From: Agrypnia vestita
Taxonomy: Eukaryota; Arthropoda; Insecta; Trichoptera; Phryganeidae
Length of the DNA stretch: 64,000 bases
Reading direction: 5' to 3'
Assembly (NCBI GenBank): GCA_016648135.1
Contig: JADDOH010000318.1
Span: forward strand, 40,022-104,021
Shown here: piece after piece, positions 11,200-22,739 of the stretch
How positions within the stretch are numbered: the first letter of the stretch is position 1
How the letters are laid out: every line of letters begins with the position of its first letter
Made by a program: the position numbers and the translations under genes
Notes under the pieces: model-generated
Databases searched by the model: none
Told to the model about the DNA's origin: nothing
What the model saw: the letters and a program-made list of their open reading frames with translations, nothing else

Positions 11200-12866
11200 T
11201 GTTCATGCGAGACGCCAATTCAAAATTCTATAACATTGTTAGTTTTTGATATACGTTAATTTTACTTTCAGAATTTCATTTAATTTTACTTAAATTTTCA
11301 TTTGAAAAAAATTGGAAACATCTTTATTGAAGCCATTATATGAATTATAACATTATTTGTATTTTACGTACATGCTGTTATCATAAAAAATATCTTAATA
11401 AATTCACGATAAATAAATATACTTGCAACTCACAATGTTAGAGAAAAAAAAAAATTTAATACACTAAAGTGAGGAGAACATTTTCCTCTAGATTCTACAA
11501 AAAGCAATGCTACACGGTATTCCATAAATAAAATATGGACATTCGTTGTTGTATTATCAACCACTATTGATGTATTTTATATTTCACAAAAAGATTCGTG
11601 ATGATAACAATAATTCCACTGTTCTCAGTAATATATAATTAATGAATTCTAACGGAACGCCTTTAGAAATATTTTTTAATAGATTTCCAAGCAGTTTTGA
11701 TTTGAAAATTGATGCTTTAGATAACATCAACTATAAGTATTGTATTTTTAATATTGTTGAAATACACGTTTCCATACAAGTATGTACATGTTGCCTTCCC
11801 AAAGTATTCTTCATAATTTTTTTCAGGGTTGGATAAGTACTTGAATGTGCTTGAAAGTTGATTTTAAATCAATTGAATCTTCTACTAAAACCATTTACCA
11901 TGCACCTTTCCTTGCGTTCGCCATTGATTCATTTTTCCCATACCCCTATTTGGTATACGCGCACCTTTTGGAGTACCACGGGTTGAGAATCGCTGCTTCA
12001 AATGACATAGTATAATACTCCATACATTTGCCCAGCTACAAATGGCAGACGTGTACAAACATATTTTTTACTTAGGGAGATGTAGACATCTGCTTCTTCC
12101 AAGCAAACGCGAATGTTTCAAAACACGCACAGGTTTTATACGTTCGCCTCCCGGGACCTGAATAACAATCAGAGTTTTAATGAAAATATATATTTATTCC
12201 GACACCTTTATAGCTCGTCTTTTAAAATGCGGGATCAACTTCTTTGCAGGCATTTGTATTCAATATTTTTATTGAGTCACATTTTGGAAATTTCGCACAA
12301 CACGTAGTTAACATTATTTTTGGGAAAATCGTGAAAAGATATTCGCGTTCGTGCTTCTGCAAAACATCGCACGGAAAACATGTTTATTAATATTGTAAAT
12401 CATGAAAACAGACGACATACGTTTGATGTACTTGGAGGTGGGTAAAGATAAATATAGATTTTGTGTAAATGAAGGACCTTTTCTGCAATCGAGACGAGTG
12501 TGAAATATCTTTTTCTTCTTTAATTTGTAATTTGTAACATTTTTTTTAAATTTATTAATAGCATATAACTTTTTATTCGTTATGGCTTCACAGTTTATTT
12601 GTTTACAGAATGGCATATCATTTAATAGATTTGAATTTAAATAATTTTGTAATGTTACTAATATAAAGTATACTTTCACATCTCCATATTATCCCGCAGA
12701 GAATGATTCTGCGGAATGGTTCGTAGATACATTTAAAAATCACATAACTAAGATTGTCGAAAGTGGTGAATCTCAAAATATTACCGAACCACGGTGCTTA
12801 AAGGTAGTGGAACAAACCCAGTAAAACTGATGATGAGTAGAGAATTAAGATCGCAATTATCTTTTT
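11200..12866. other. A+T-rich DNA, nothing recognised
   Basis: The largest frame, 121 codons on the minus strand (12314-12679), is Lys/Asn/Phe-rich from base composition and lacks motifs. A GC-richer patch at 11930-11990 was not assigned. Confidence 0.5.
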
Positions 12867-12961
12867 GAGACCGTCTCCAATCTACCAGAACTTTATTGAG
12901 ACCATCTCCAATCTACCATAATCTTTATTGAGACCATCTCTAATCGGCCAAAATCTTGTTG
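12867..12961. repeat. Three tandem copies of a 31-32-bp unit
   Basis: Units start with GAGACC at 12867, 12898 and 12930 and contain the short palindrome GAGACCGTCTC or GAGACCATCTC. Identity decreases in the third unit. Confidence 0.8.
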
Positions 12962-14200
12962 ATTCTCAATGTAAACAGTAGAAACATGCTAAGGTATTTT
13001 CATGGATTCATTCCACTCGTGAGTTTATTAAATTTAAAATTAATTTAATGACGGTTATGGATACGTATGTTAATATTTATAAATTGGAACGACTTTATAA
13101 TGTGTAATTTTTTTAAGCTATTAAAATAATAAGTTTGGATGTACATACCAGTAACAGCTATTGAAAAACAGATAAGCGAAGGGGAAATCCGAGCAAATAT
13201 AGTCGAGTCAGCGAGAAAAGGTGTTTCAGATTACCTGTTTGTGTAATATTCTCGAATGCAAACTACAAAATCGTATTACAATTAAGTTTGTTTCGGATAC
13301 ATAAATGGCAAACCTCGATTACGAGGGTTACCATTTATGAGAAATTGAACATTAACAAGAAATTATATTTTCTATATATAAAAAGAATTACGCATAATTA
13401 TACAAATTTTATTTAAATATAATCATCACATATTTATTTAGCTTCCTTCTATAAGTTGTTATATTTTTTTTATATATCTAATATCCCCCGGTAGTTTTCA
13501 AAACATCTTTATTCCACTAAGCATGATTGAATTTTACGTGTTTTCCCATACGGATAGTGGCGGTTTTGCAACCATACGCCACTTTTATTGAAAAAACTAT
13601 TGCTGAGACCTGAAACAATATTTAAAATATGCATATTCATTTTTTTATAACAGAAGTGAGGCCGATTGCAGAGTCTGTTAAGCTTATTGAAGCATACAAG
13701 CTGCCTCGGCCCTGATCATCTCCAATGAAGGCTTAGTGCATTAGCCTTTGAGTGATTACAATGCAGTGCTTTGGGTATGCTTTGTAGCAACTCACCATGA
13801 AACCTATTCGTCGGCAGACTCGCGTCCTATCTCATGGCATGGGGATGAAAAGGCTTTCGCCCATAATGCCACCATATCATTGTGATCCACGACTATATAT
13901 TTGTTATATTTGCAGGTAACTAATTTTATCTATTGTAAGAATTAATTATAAATAATTTTTTCGTAAAAAATTCACCTCAAGAGCGCCTTACACAACAACT
14001 TGTTTCGCTTAATCCTACAGTGGTAAATTAAAACTGTTTGCAAACTTTTGAACAGATAAATTTTTTTTGAAGTTTTTAAGAGTTTTCAGACTTTTCATAA
14101 AAAAATGTTTCGGATGCAATCTCTATTATGGAGAGCAGAGAGTGCTGCACTTTAAGGCCTGCCATCATAAATGCCCATTCACATAACTTAGTCTTCTGGT
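12962..14200. other. Unassigned DNA
   Basis: The stretch 13650-13880 is less A+T-rich and could derive from an unrecognised repeat. No coding pattern was found on either strand. Confidence 0.5.
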
Positions 14201-14204
14201 ACTA

Positions 14205-14620
14205 GTGTTGCGGTTTTACAGTGGCGGGAGAGGAATGACACATACTAAATTAATTTAAGTATTTTATTGATTACTAAGGTGGCTGGAGTACTGTTCCGTG
14301 ATTCAGACTAATTTCGCATTAGTCACCCTTTTGTGAAACACTGATCCACGTCATTGATATCGCACTTATTCGCTCATTCGAAGCACCCCGCATGCAGGTA
14401 TGTACTCTGGTACTTGCACTGGTTTGCCGCTCGCTTATCTATGACCTTGTCATACGTCAAAATTACACTGTTCCCTATGTGGCGTCTAGAAGTTCCTCGA
14501 AAATGGTCGTGCCTTTCACCGATTCCAGTTTATTCCAAAATGTTGTTGTTATTTAAAAGTGTCGATAAATCCTCCATTATGTATTGCTTTTTCATTTACA
14601 GCATTTCGTGACAATTTACC
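14205..14620 (-). repeat. Possible diverged LTR related to family 1 (minus)
   Basis: The arrangement GTGGCGGGAGAGGAATGACAC, then AAGTATTTTATTGATTAC, resembles the start of the minus-strand family 1 LTRs (ATGTAGCTATGGGAGGC...TTTTATTTATTCAT at 45.96 kb). Ends and target duplication are not evident. Tentative. Confidence 0.25.
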
Positions 14621-14639
14621 TTATTGGTACATACACGCA

Positions 14640-15166
14640 AATAAAAGAAAAAAATTGTATTAGAAAATACATGAAATCATAAAAATACAAAAAGTACATA
14701 AAATTGCATTTTATGTATTTATTGATATATCGTATAAATAAAACCCAGCTTTAGGTCTAAGGATTTCTTATGTTGAGAGTCAAATTTGAAACGATACAAA
14801 TACATTAAGTTGCAGTGTAATTTCAAATGCCTTAGAAATATTACCTAAAAGTTTTTTCAAATAGAAAAATAAACGACTTCATTTAACAGTTAAAATTAAA
14901 AAATAATAAATGTTTCTGGATTTCTCGCATTCGTCTTATTATTATTAATTTTAATAATACTAACATATTAAACAACATATGTGCAATATATCGAATAATG
15001 AAGTTGAAAATCATAAGCAGAAGATCAGAACCTATTTTAAGATAATTTCCAACTTGCCAAATTTATTCAGCTTTATGAAAATTATTTGTATAGTCTTAAG
15101 ACGCGCATGCTGCGTAAATCCTGAAATACAAATATTTAGTTATTGTGCAATTAAAATCGTTTTAAA
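14640..15166. other. A+T-rich DNA, nothing recognised
   Basis: The 85-codon frame at 14979-15236 runs into the LTR that starts at 15171 and has no motif. Confidence 0.5.
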
Positions 15167-15170
15167 TTAT

Positions 15171-15803
15171 TGTAACGAGGCTAAAAAAAGAATCACCCAC
15201 TTCTGTCAAAGTGACAGTTGTTTGAAGTTGGCATAATACTACCGAAGGATCTGGAATCACCTCCGACTTTCGAGAGACATCTCCAAAGGTCTGGAAAACG
15301 CGAGGAACTTCTCTAAAATGCGGGAAACATCTCGAAATTTCAATGACAGTGTTAGCCAGTATAAATACGACACGCGGGAGTAACCGGAGAGTTTTCTATG
15401 TTTTCCGTGCGCGTTCACAGCGATAATATAATCGAAGGTAGCCAGGTAGCCGCTGGCGACGGGTCAGTCCGGCCAAGCGAGCAGTAGCGGCGAGAATCCA
15501 GTGGTGCCAAGGGAGCAGAGATTCGATAGCGATTCTAGAAAATTTTTATGTGGTGAGATAAACCGAAGCGAAATTAATAAGTTCGGAAATTGATGGAATA
15601 TTCTAATGAACAGTGAAAATAGTGTTAAAGCGAATATAAAGTATCTATTTACGAGTGATAAATTACTAAACAGTTTAATTTAAGGAATAGCTTAAATTTA
15701 ATTGCGATAAGTGACCTTGCACGTTAGTTTAATTAATTAATCGGTATTCAATAAATCCTGTATTAAATCCCATTAATTTCTCCTGCAGCCATGACACATG
15801 ACA
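15171..15803 (+). repeat. Solo LTR, family 1 (plus), exact 4-bp target duplication
   Basis: TGTAACGAGG begins the repeat and CACATGACA ends it. It is flanked by TTAT at 15167-15170 and TTAT at 15804-15807. A TATA box (TATAAATA, 15360) and AATAAA (15750-15755) mark U3/R and R/U5. TTTCTCCTGCAG shortly before the end is a splice-acceptor-like sequence also present in the relatives. The region between the TATA box and 15560 is GC-richer. No gag-pol is attached, so the LTR was left by recombination between two LTRs (inference). This is the best-defined member of the family. Confidence 0.85.
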
Positions 15804-15807
15804 TTAT

Positions 15808-16975
15808 CACAGATTTTTTTTTGGTAGCCATTTATTCCTACAACTTCTTGTATCTTACACTTTTCTTCCAATTCTGACCAATAGTATATCTAATTTGATA
15901 TGTTATCAAATGATATCAAATAATCAACCAGAGTTAAATATTATTTTATATCGTTAAGAATAATCGATTACTGTAACATTTTTCCTGACAATACAAAGCG
16001 TTTTCATAAGTCTCTATTCGTTTTCCATCTCTGGAACAGTTTTGCTTATCTACCGATAGGACGGGTAGTTTGGCAGGATCCAGCCATGTACATTTCATCC
16101 CTAAAAAACTTTCCCTAGACTTGATGGAGAGCGCTGCGACAGAGAGTGATCACTTGATTAGTCAGGGGACTTCATTTAACTCTGTCCAACCTTTTTTTGG
16201 ATAAGATCAAAGAAAATCTACCACGGATCGTCAGCCAGACCTGATCAGAAAATGTCATGGCCGGTTTATGAATTTATTTCTCCGACTCGGAAATCATGTT
16301 TATAATTCAACTATTATTATTTTAAATACTATTAATAATGTATATTCGTTAAAAAGAGTAGATTAATCACGTAGTATATTACTCAAAGGATATAAGGATT
16401 CATTGCCACCGAAGTTGATAGCTATTTGAAAATGGATTAAAAAATATTACCTTTTCATTAGACTGTGAAAAAAAAAATTTAAAATTTAAAATTAAATTAA
16501 AAACAAAGGCAACAAACAATACACAAAAGAAAAAAAAATGTTTTGAATGCAGTTACAAAGTATAACTAGTTTAAAATGCACATGAATTCTATATTTTATT
16601 CAGGAGGTAAATTTTTTTTTGATATGACCATGAGCACCAAATTATTGAGTAATTTGCACCGTTTAAGGATCTATGATTTTTATATCTGATCTTGCAGGTA
16701 TCGGGGTTGTAAATACGCAACATTAATAGGGTAAGTGCTATATCCTCTTGTTGTAAATCATCATTTTAATTGAGTGCTACCTTTCTAAACAATGACAGAA
16801 GAAGTTTTAAATAATCCCATAAAGCAATGAAAAAATCTATAAACTATACAAAAAACATTAATTTATACTTTTTGTACCCATTTAAAATTATCATGTTGAG
16901 AAACGAGACTATTTAACAATTACGTTGTTTAAACTGAAAACATGTTTTTTGCTAGACGGGAACAAGCTCACGACA
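15808..16975. other. A+T-rich DNA, nothing recognised
   Basis: The less A+T-rich patch 16020-16260 shows no frame or repeat that I recognise. Confidence 0.5.
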
Positions 16976-17059
16976 TCTGGCAATCCCAATTGTAATAATT
17001 TTGTCGTCTGTCCGTCCATTGTAACTTCACGTAACGTACGTAACTTCTTTATTATAGTG

Positions 17060-17090
<31 letters not shown>

Positions 17091-17153
17091 CTCTGTAAAC
17101 CGACATGTAAAAGAGGTACCGTCATTTTTGACCGATTACAGCTAGTTTACTAT
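16976..17153 (-). repeat. Dispersed repeat F (minus)
   Basis: On the minus strand it begins CTAGCTGTAATCGGTCAAAA and ends near GGACGGACAGACGACAAAAT, with a (TA)n microsatellite (17056-17086) in the middle. Related copies are at 28590-28760 (minus), 30571-30640 (plus, 5' part only) and 53639-53960 (plus). It is non-coding and the class is uncertain. Confidence 0.55.
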
Positions 17154-18295
17154 ATTATTTCCGGTAAGTACTGTAAATCCCCCATCACCATTACTGTTAA
17201 TCTTGTAAAAAATATTTTATACCAATTTAATTTAATTTTATATCTAAACTTGTTATAAATTATCAGAAGAGTATCGTTAATGAACATTTGTATCACCTCC
17301 TCGGACCCAGTGTCACCTATAGGTGACATAGATCGACAGTTGGTAAAAAACCTCTCATATCAATGTTTGGCATCGTGTTCTTTTATAAATTAGTTAAGGT
17401 AACCATCAATAGATATTACTAGTGGTATGTTGAATCTCAAATTTGAAATATTTTAAGTACTGATGAATTAAAAGACCAATTTGAACTATCCTTTTGGTTC
17501 GAGAAGGATAACCAAAGCTGAAAAAACAGGCCCTTAATCTATCGACGGAAATATTATTTTTTATAATTAATCTGTCAACTTCTGTAATACTTCAATTCAA
17601 ATAAAATACAGAATCATTCATTTAATTCTGATTTCAATGCCGATAGAGGCTCGTATTTTGCGTGTTTTGTTTTGCCAATTTTGTTCTGATATTATCAAAT
17701 AAATGACTTGAATTCATGCATAAATGATTAAATGATAGGGATTGAATTCAACGAGAATACATGTAAATAATAGAATTCCGATATCAGTGACCATTATTTC
17801 AATATTAATCAGTGAGCGAATGTTATTTAATTTAAAAACCATCAATTAAGCCACAAGGACTTTGTGGATCGGAAATTGAAAAATTTGAGTAATTGGTGGC
17901 TTTTAAATTTATTTATTAATTAGTTTTTATATGCCTACTTCATGAAGTACATACCTACAAGTAAATGAAGTAAAGATAGAATCGCTGCAATTAGTTGCAA
18001 GGAGCAGATACCTAATAAATAAAATATGAGGCAAATGTTGAACGTAACCGAAAGTAGTCGTACACGAAAGACCTGGCTTGATCAAAAAAACCAAATATTG
18101 GGGAGTGGTCCTGTCAAAAGTTTTAAAAGCTGTAGAGTACCACATCAGAAAAAGTATGAAAGTCAACGAAGCAAAAGTGTACATTATATTATTCAAAATT
18201 CTAGGCAAATATGATCATGAAGTGCATACAAAATCTCAATCACTTTAAACAAATTGTTCCCATTTAATCTTTGCTGGGACGGATAGTATATCTTT
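17154..18295. other. A+T-rich DNA, nothing recognised
   Basis: The 93-codon minus-strand frame at 17927-18208 has no motif. Confidence 0.5.
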
Positions 18296-18312
18296 TTTTT
18301 TAATAAAATAGA

Positions 18313-18860
18313 GATGCGAACACGGATTACGTGTCACATCAATATTTTTACTATTTTGAAGTTAAGCTAAACGCTTGTGCTATGAAAATAGGACTTACTT
18401 TCTGGTCTGGAGTGAGGTTCGAATCCGCGATCTTTGGATCACGAGGCGAGAGTCCTAACCACAAGACCAAGCTACTCTAAATACGGGGGGAATGTGGCCA
18501 ATGTATTCCGCCGGGTCATAAAGAATATGTACCGAAAATCTATGTGTCAGATCGGTCAAACGGTGTAAATTTGTATAGAAAATATATCGGGGGAGGTTGT
18601 GGGGTAAAGGAGAAGGAGATATGTCGACTATAATACCAGACGGATCCTAAAGAATAAGTATGCAAAGTCATTTTCAGCAAAGGCAATTTTGAGTCAGATC
18701 GGTAAAGCGATATAGATTTGAATAAAAATATATCGGGGGGGTAGGGAATAAAACGTAAGACAGTGGTTTGGCCAAGAGAATAACAAGAATACGTGTTGCA
18801 TCAATACTCTTAGTATTTTAAAATTCAGCTAAACGATTGTGCTATGAAATTAGGACCAAG
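18313..18860. repeat. Composite repeat block: direct repeats around satellite-like units
   Basis: Blocks 18313-18393 and 18785-18860 are similar direct repeats sharing words such as AGCTAAACG, TTGTGCTATGAAA and TAGGAC. Between them lie the tRNA-like head and two units of about 125 bp containing CAGATCGGTCAAACGG, GTAAATTTGTATAGAAAA and TATATCGGGGG. The same units recur at 43845-43965 and 45160-45395. Confidence 0.65.
18403..18478 (-). repeat. tRNA-like sequence (SINE head or tRNA relic)
   Basis: On the minus strand, an A-box-like AGCTTGGTCTTGTGGTTAGG is followed by a CTCTCGCCTCGTGATCC anticodon-arm-like segment and a GATTCGAACC B-box. These are the two internal RNA polymerase III promoter elements in tRNA spacing. 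The acceptor stem does not pair and no CCA-adjacent terminator is seen, so this is not a functional tRNA. A 75-bp block just downstream (18313-18393) recurs at 18785-18860, suggesting a SINE body. Confidence 0.6.
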
Positions 18861-18884
18861 ATGTCCTGGAATGTGGCTCAAAAC

Positions 18885-19975
18885 ACTGATCACTAGATAT
18901 ATTATTAGATAGATTACTTGGCGAAAATCATATTCACTACAACGACAAGCAAAATAAAATTTAGAAAATATGTATTGGGTATGTTTATGATTAATTTTAA
19001 ATTAATGAATATTATGTTTATTTTAAACGACATGTACGAGTTCATATTTTCGTACGCAATATTTTGATAATATTAAACAAATAACACAACGTTTTGAAAT
19101 TGAAATTGTATTCCGATATCATAGAAAGTTATTGATTTAATGATTCTATTTTTCTTCTCTTTTAAAAATATTTTGCACATGTAGGTATATGATTAACGCT
19201 GAAAATTTTAAAGGAGAAAATTGCCACCTTAATGAAAAAAATCTAAAATGTTTTACACGCCCACCCTTCTTAGTAGTCTTCTTCAGGCTGATTGTTATTA
19301 ACTTCTTTAAAAATGAAATATTTCAAATAAGTCGAGCATTAAGAAGCCTTTTATTTCTATGGAAATATCGTTTCCCCAGTCAAAGAACTTACTTTGAATG
19401 ATAATTAATTTTAATTTTATTTACGTTTACTTCGAAAACTAAAACTTATATTCGGTGAGAGTGTTTTTTCCCCAAAGGACGCCATTAAAAGTCTGAAAAG
19501 TTTCGGCTCTCGCGAAATTACGAATTTTCAAGAATGTCGATCCTTAGAAACTTAAATTTAAAATTTTTAAAAATATTCGTCATAATGCCGTCAAAATAAT
19601 CTTTCGTTTTTGTCAACTAATAAATATTTATCATACAATTTGACCGGAGAAATCGTATCACTGCTCGTTGTTTCCTATAGGTGCAATCTGTTAGAGGAGC
19701 GGACGTGTTCACACTGTAATAGCCGGAAGGCAAATGATGCGATAGGGATCAAATTTCGCCTATGTGACTGCAGTCGTACAAACTCTAAATGAAATAGTAC
19801 GGGCATAAGCTTTGGTTTTACCCAACCGAGTTTCTCCAGGGCATGTTTGGCTACAAATGTTTAGAAACTTGAAGAAATGAGGACGTAATTACATTTTAAT
19901 CAATTGATGCGTGGTATGATCGATAATCCTGAAATTATGCAAAGAAAATTATTGGTTTGTATGTTCCTCAAGTAT
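18885..19975. other. A+T-rich DNA, nothing recognised
   Basis: Frames of 60-70 codons at 19189-19401 and 19610-19792 lack motifs. Confidence 0.5.
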
Positions 19976-20150
19976 ATGTATATGTATTATATTTTGTATA
20001 TGTATAAGTAATCGTGTATGTTTTCTTACGTTCATTAAGTTAATTATTTATCAAATTTTTCAATTACATTTTGTTTACTGTTTTTATTTTGTTTTAAAAT
20101 ATTTACTCATGTTGTAAAAGCCCCTTGGGCGTAAATAAATAAATAAATAA
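19976..20150 (+). mobile_element. LINE 3' end (plus)
   Basis: A T-rich 3' UTR ends in GTTGTAAAAGCCCCTTGGGC, in which GCCC/GGGC form a small stem, followed by GTAAATAAATAAATAAATAA. A minus-strand relative at 26818-26862 has the matching GGGCGTAAAAAAGTAAATAAA end. No coding part remains. Confidence 0.6.
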
Positions 20151-20154
20151 AAAA

Positions 20155-20560
20155 TGAAAAATAATGATTACCGTCAGCATAGATTGTTTCACATTCCTAT
20201 ATACAGGATCAACCTGCTGATGGTTATGCCAGTTGGAAGGGCTACCGCTATGCGGAAGAATATCGCTTTGGACATTGATCTGTTCCATATCTCTCTGTGA
20301 GGGTTTTTCGAAGTAGGATTCTCCTACATCTTTGATATAAATCATTATATATGTTAATATATTTGTAATAACATTTACGAATTAAATATATGTTTGTAAT
20401 TAAAATGTTGTATACAAAATAAGTTGAATTGAAAACCCTAAGCGCGCATGCGCGGAAAGCAGTGTGACAAACTTTGAAGATGTAGATGATTTTTGACTGG
20501 CCCTCGTAGTTAGGCTTTCATTATTCTTTTATATGAATATACGGTTTTTAAGGATTAGTT
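20155..20560. other. Unassigned DNA
   Basis: No recognisable feature. The 80-codon minus frame 20103-20345 runs out of the LINE tail and is not a gene. Confidence 0.5.
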
Positions 20561-20569
20561 AAAATATGA

Positions 20570-20690
20570 ATTTTTTTTTATTTTTTATTTTTTTTTTATT
20601 GTTTATTTACATTAAGATTAGTTGATACAAGATACTAATAACTGCCAAACTAGGTAAAAACCTGTTCTGTGGCAGTTATTCTCATATGGT
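20570..20690 (-). mobile_element. LINE-like 3' end: stem-loop plus A-rich tail (minus)
   Basis: An 8-bp perfect stem AACTGCCA (20640-20647) with TGGCAGTT (20670-20677) lies upstream, in minus-strand sense, of a long A/AAAT-type tail (20570-20615). The inner loop also pairs (AGGT with ACCT). Confidence 0.5.
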
Positions 20691-20949
20691 ATTTATTTAG
20701 TTGATAAAAATGACAATTGAAGAATCTTAATCTAAAAGAAAATAAATGAAAAAATATACATATAAAATCAAGATTAAAATTTAAAGTAAATCATAGGAAT
20801 AAATCTAAGAGAAAAGAAAAGAAAATACACATATAAAATTAAGATAAAAATTTAAGTACAAAAATAAATATTATATTATAGTATACTATAAATTATATAA
20901 ATATTTTTTGCCAATTCATACATTCACGGAAATATCACAAGTTTAATGG

Positions 20950-21180
20950 ACCCGGTAACCCTGTGTTATTGCATGGTTACGAAAGGGTTAAAAAAGACCT
21001 TCCCAAACTGCCGTCGTAGAAATTTGTCGGATTGCATAATAATGCGCTTGTCGAGTGTCTGGGGACACGGGCGACCCGAGCTAGTGGGGGTCGGAGGATG
21101 TACGGCTAGAGTAATACCGGGAGTGCATTGTTGTGGGATTATTGCAGGAGCGCAATAATACCAGGGTGGTTAGTATTTTA
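20950..21180. repeat. GC-rich patch, possible LINE 5' region
   Basis: It is conspicuously GC-rich for this window (GGGGACACGGGCGACCCGAG, 21061-21080) with a TTATTGCAGGAGCGCAATAA hairpin near 21140. The style resembles LINE 5' UTR fragments such as those at 39.4 and 47.4 kb, but I found no alignable similarity between them. Confidence 0.25.
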
Positions 21181-21483
21181 CAATAGATAAGGGGTATGAG
21201 TAAATTTGGAACCTCTAGAGGAAATTCATCGAGCGTTTATGTTTATATGAAGGTTAACCGGGACCGATCTCATGGTCTGTGAAATGAGAATCTTTTATTT
21301 AATTTAATTTATTTATAGAATTCAACAGTACAATAGTTTAAAGTGACGTGATGTAATGGACAGTTGGTAGACCTATAACATATATCCACGACACAAAAAA
21401 CATACGCAGCAATAACGCATCAGAGTAGCCAAAACATAAAATAATTAAATGAATAAAAATAACTTGGTTAAACACCACTATAT

Positions 21484-21532
21484 TTGTTGTCGATTCCGAC
21501 CAGGTTTCGCTACAACCGTAGCTTCTTCGAGG
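21484..21532 (-). ncRNA. Decayed hammerhead-like motif, family D
   Basis: On the minus strand, stem II is GCUAC-GGUU-GUAGC followed by GAAA (complement at 21505-21508) and CCUGGU. Further down, AGTGGTGTTTAACCAAGTT resembles the tails of families B and C. The CUGANGA box is altered (CUCGAAGA), so cleavage is unlikely. It represents an additional Penelope-type family by architecture. Confidence 0.4.
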
Positions 21533-21859
21533 TAAAATCTTAACTTTAAAAAAAAAGAATATAATTAATCAAAATAAAAACAGCAATGACAATATAAACC
21601 AACATAATGAAAAGTACTAAATAAAATAAAGTAATTAAAGGTAGTACAAAAAATATAAATTTTGATAAAATCACCCAAAATATAGAAAAAATATTAATTT
21701 AAAATATGTTTTATTTTAACTTTGTAATACACACACAATATGAGTTATTAATTACTACTATAGTTTTGAGTGGAGCAGTCCATTTCATCAACAAACAAAC
21801 AAAAACAAATTTTATCAACCTATTCGGGCAGGTCAGGGAGCCGCCGTTGGGGAGGGGTT

Positions 21860-22480
21860 TTTATTTTGGCCAATGACGGGAAGCGCTGTAGGATTGGTGA
21901 AGTGGATTTAAACGTGATATTATTCATAAGTTTTCAGATTTTAGATTTTAAAGAATTTCAACTGTTTAGAGATTGTTCACTATGAGGAACCGAGTGAAGT
22001 AGCTTTAATTTGTGATTGCCGACGGAATAATTAGTACTTATTATGTGATTGGCAAATTCTGAGAAATTGTTATTATTAAGGCAACGTACTTTTATTCTAA
22101 TTATATACTTTTTATGGCAGTCACCGCAATTTATTTGATATATCTCGCTTTTTTCCAACATACCTATTTTTGTTTTCGAATGAAAAATAATTTTTCCGGT
22201 AGGTATTATTATTTATGTAGAATGCGGGTCTAATGTAAGGGGGGGAAACAACTTCGTAGAAATCAGACCATGGAATGGAATTTTACGAAAAAGTGTATTA
22301 TCAACGGTGTTAATATTTTGGCCCTAGTATAAATTCTTTCTGTAAGTTCATTATTAATTTTCAATTTTAATATTCTGTCTGTTAACGCGCAGTTATATCT
22401 GTTATTAATGGCAATCTGTTTAATTATTTTAATTTCATTAAATATAGTAAATATTCATAGTAAATGGTATTTAGGGGAAT
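21860..22480 (-). pseudogene. Penelope-type linker and GIY-YIG endonuclease relic
   Basis: On the minus strand the order is linker, then KTKIGMLEKSEIYQINCGDC followed by HKKYI, then NNNFSEFANHI and KLKLLHSVPH. The CxxC pair sits between the GIY and YIG positions, as in Penelope endonucleases. GIY has become EIY and YIG has become YII, and the catalytic Arg segment is eroded. Stops and frameshifts separate the linker from the endonuclease. It is homologous residue by residue to the frame at 44318-44767. Confidence 0.7.
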
Positions 22481-22632
22481 TTTAAATTCTTAATTCTGAA
22501 AACACACTTATAATAATATCACATTTCAATCCACTTCAATTCTAGAGCTCTTCTCGTTATTAGCCAAAAAACACCACTTCCCAACCGATGGCTTCCTGAC
22601 CTGCCCGAATAGATTGATAAATTTTGTATTTA

Positions 22633-22703
22633 AGTTAGTTATTAGATATACCTGATGATGAGAGGGACTGCTCCTCTCAAAACTATAGTAGTAATTAATA
22701 TCT
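22633..22703 (+). ncRNA. Hammerhead ribozyme, inactivated (family A)
   Basis: CUGAUGA is intact at 22652-22658, followed by the GAGAGG...CCUCUC stem II. The GAAA box reads AAAA at 22679-22682, so the catalytic G12 is replaced by A. G12 is the general base in hammerhead catalysis, so this copy should be inactive. The inverted partner near 21740-21795 is more worn (GTTGATGA and a CAAAAC box). Confidence 0.75.
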
Positions 22704-22739
22704 CATATTGTGTGTGTATTACAAAGTTAAAAAAAAATA

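Larger units (their letters stand above)
21701..22735 (-). mobile_element. Penelope-like element, old copy (family A)
   Basis: The arms, about 130 bp each (21721-21850 and 22585-22727), are imperfect inverted repeats sharing TTTGTAATACACACACAATA and CTATTCGGGCAGGTCAGG. The minus-strand interior translates to a worn linker (NEIKIIKQIAINN, LTDRILKLKINNELTE) and then the GIY-YIG endonuclease. Both arms once carried a hammerhead. The reverse transcriptase is absent. The younger relative at 44161-44923 is better preserved. Confidence 0.75.

Noticed and set aside
12867..12961. Ribozyme or operator array
   Set aside because: Only three imperfect tandem copies with a small GAGAC/GTCTC palindrome. 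It lacks a hammerhead core.
18403..18478. Functional tRNA gene
   Set aside because: A- and B-box-like sequences are present but the acceptor and D stems do not pair.
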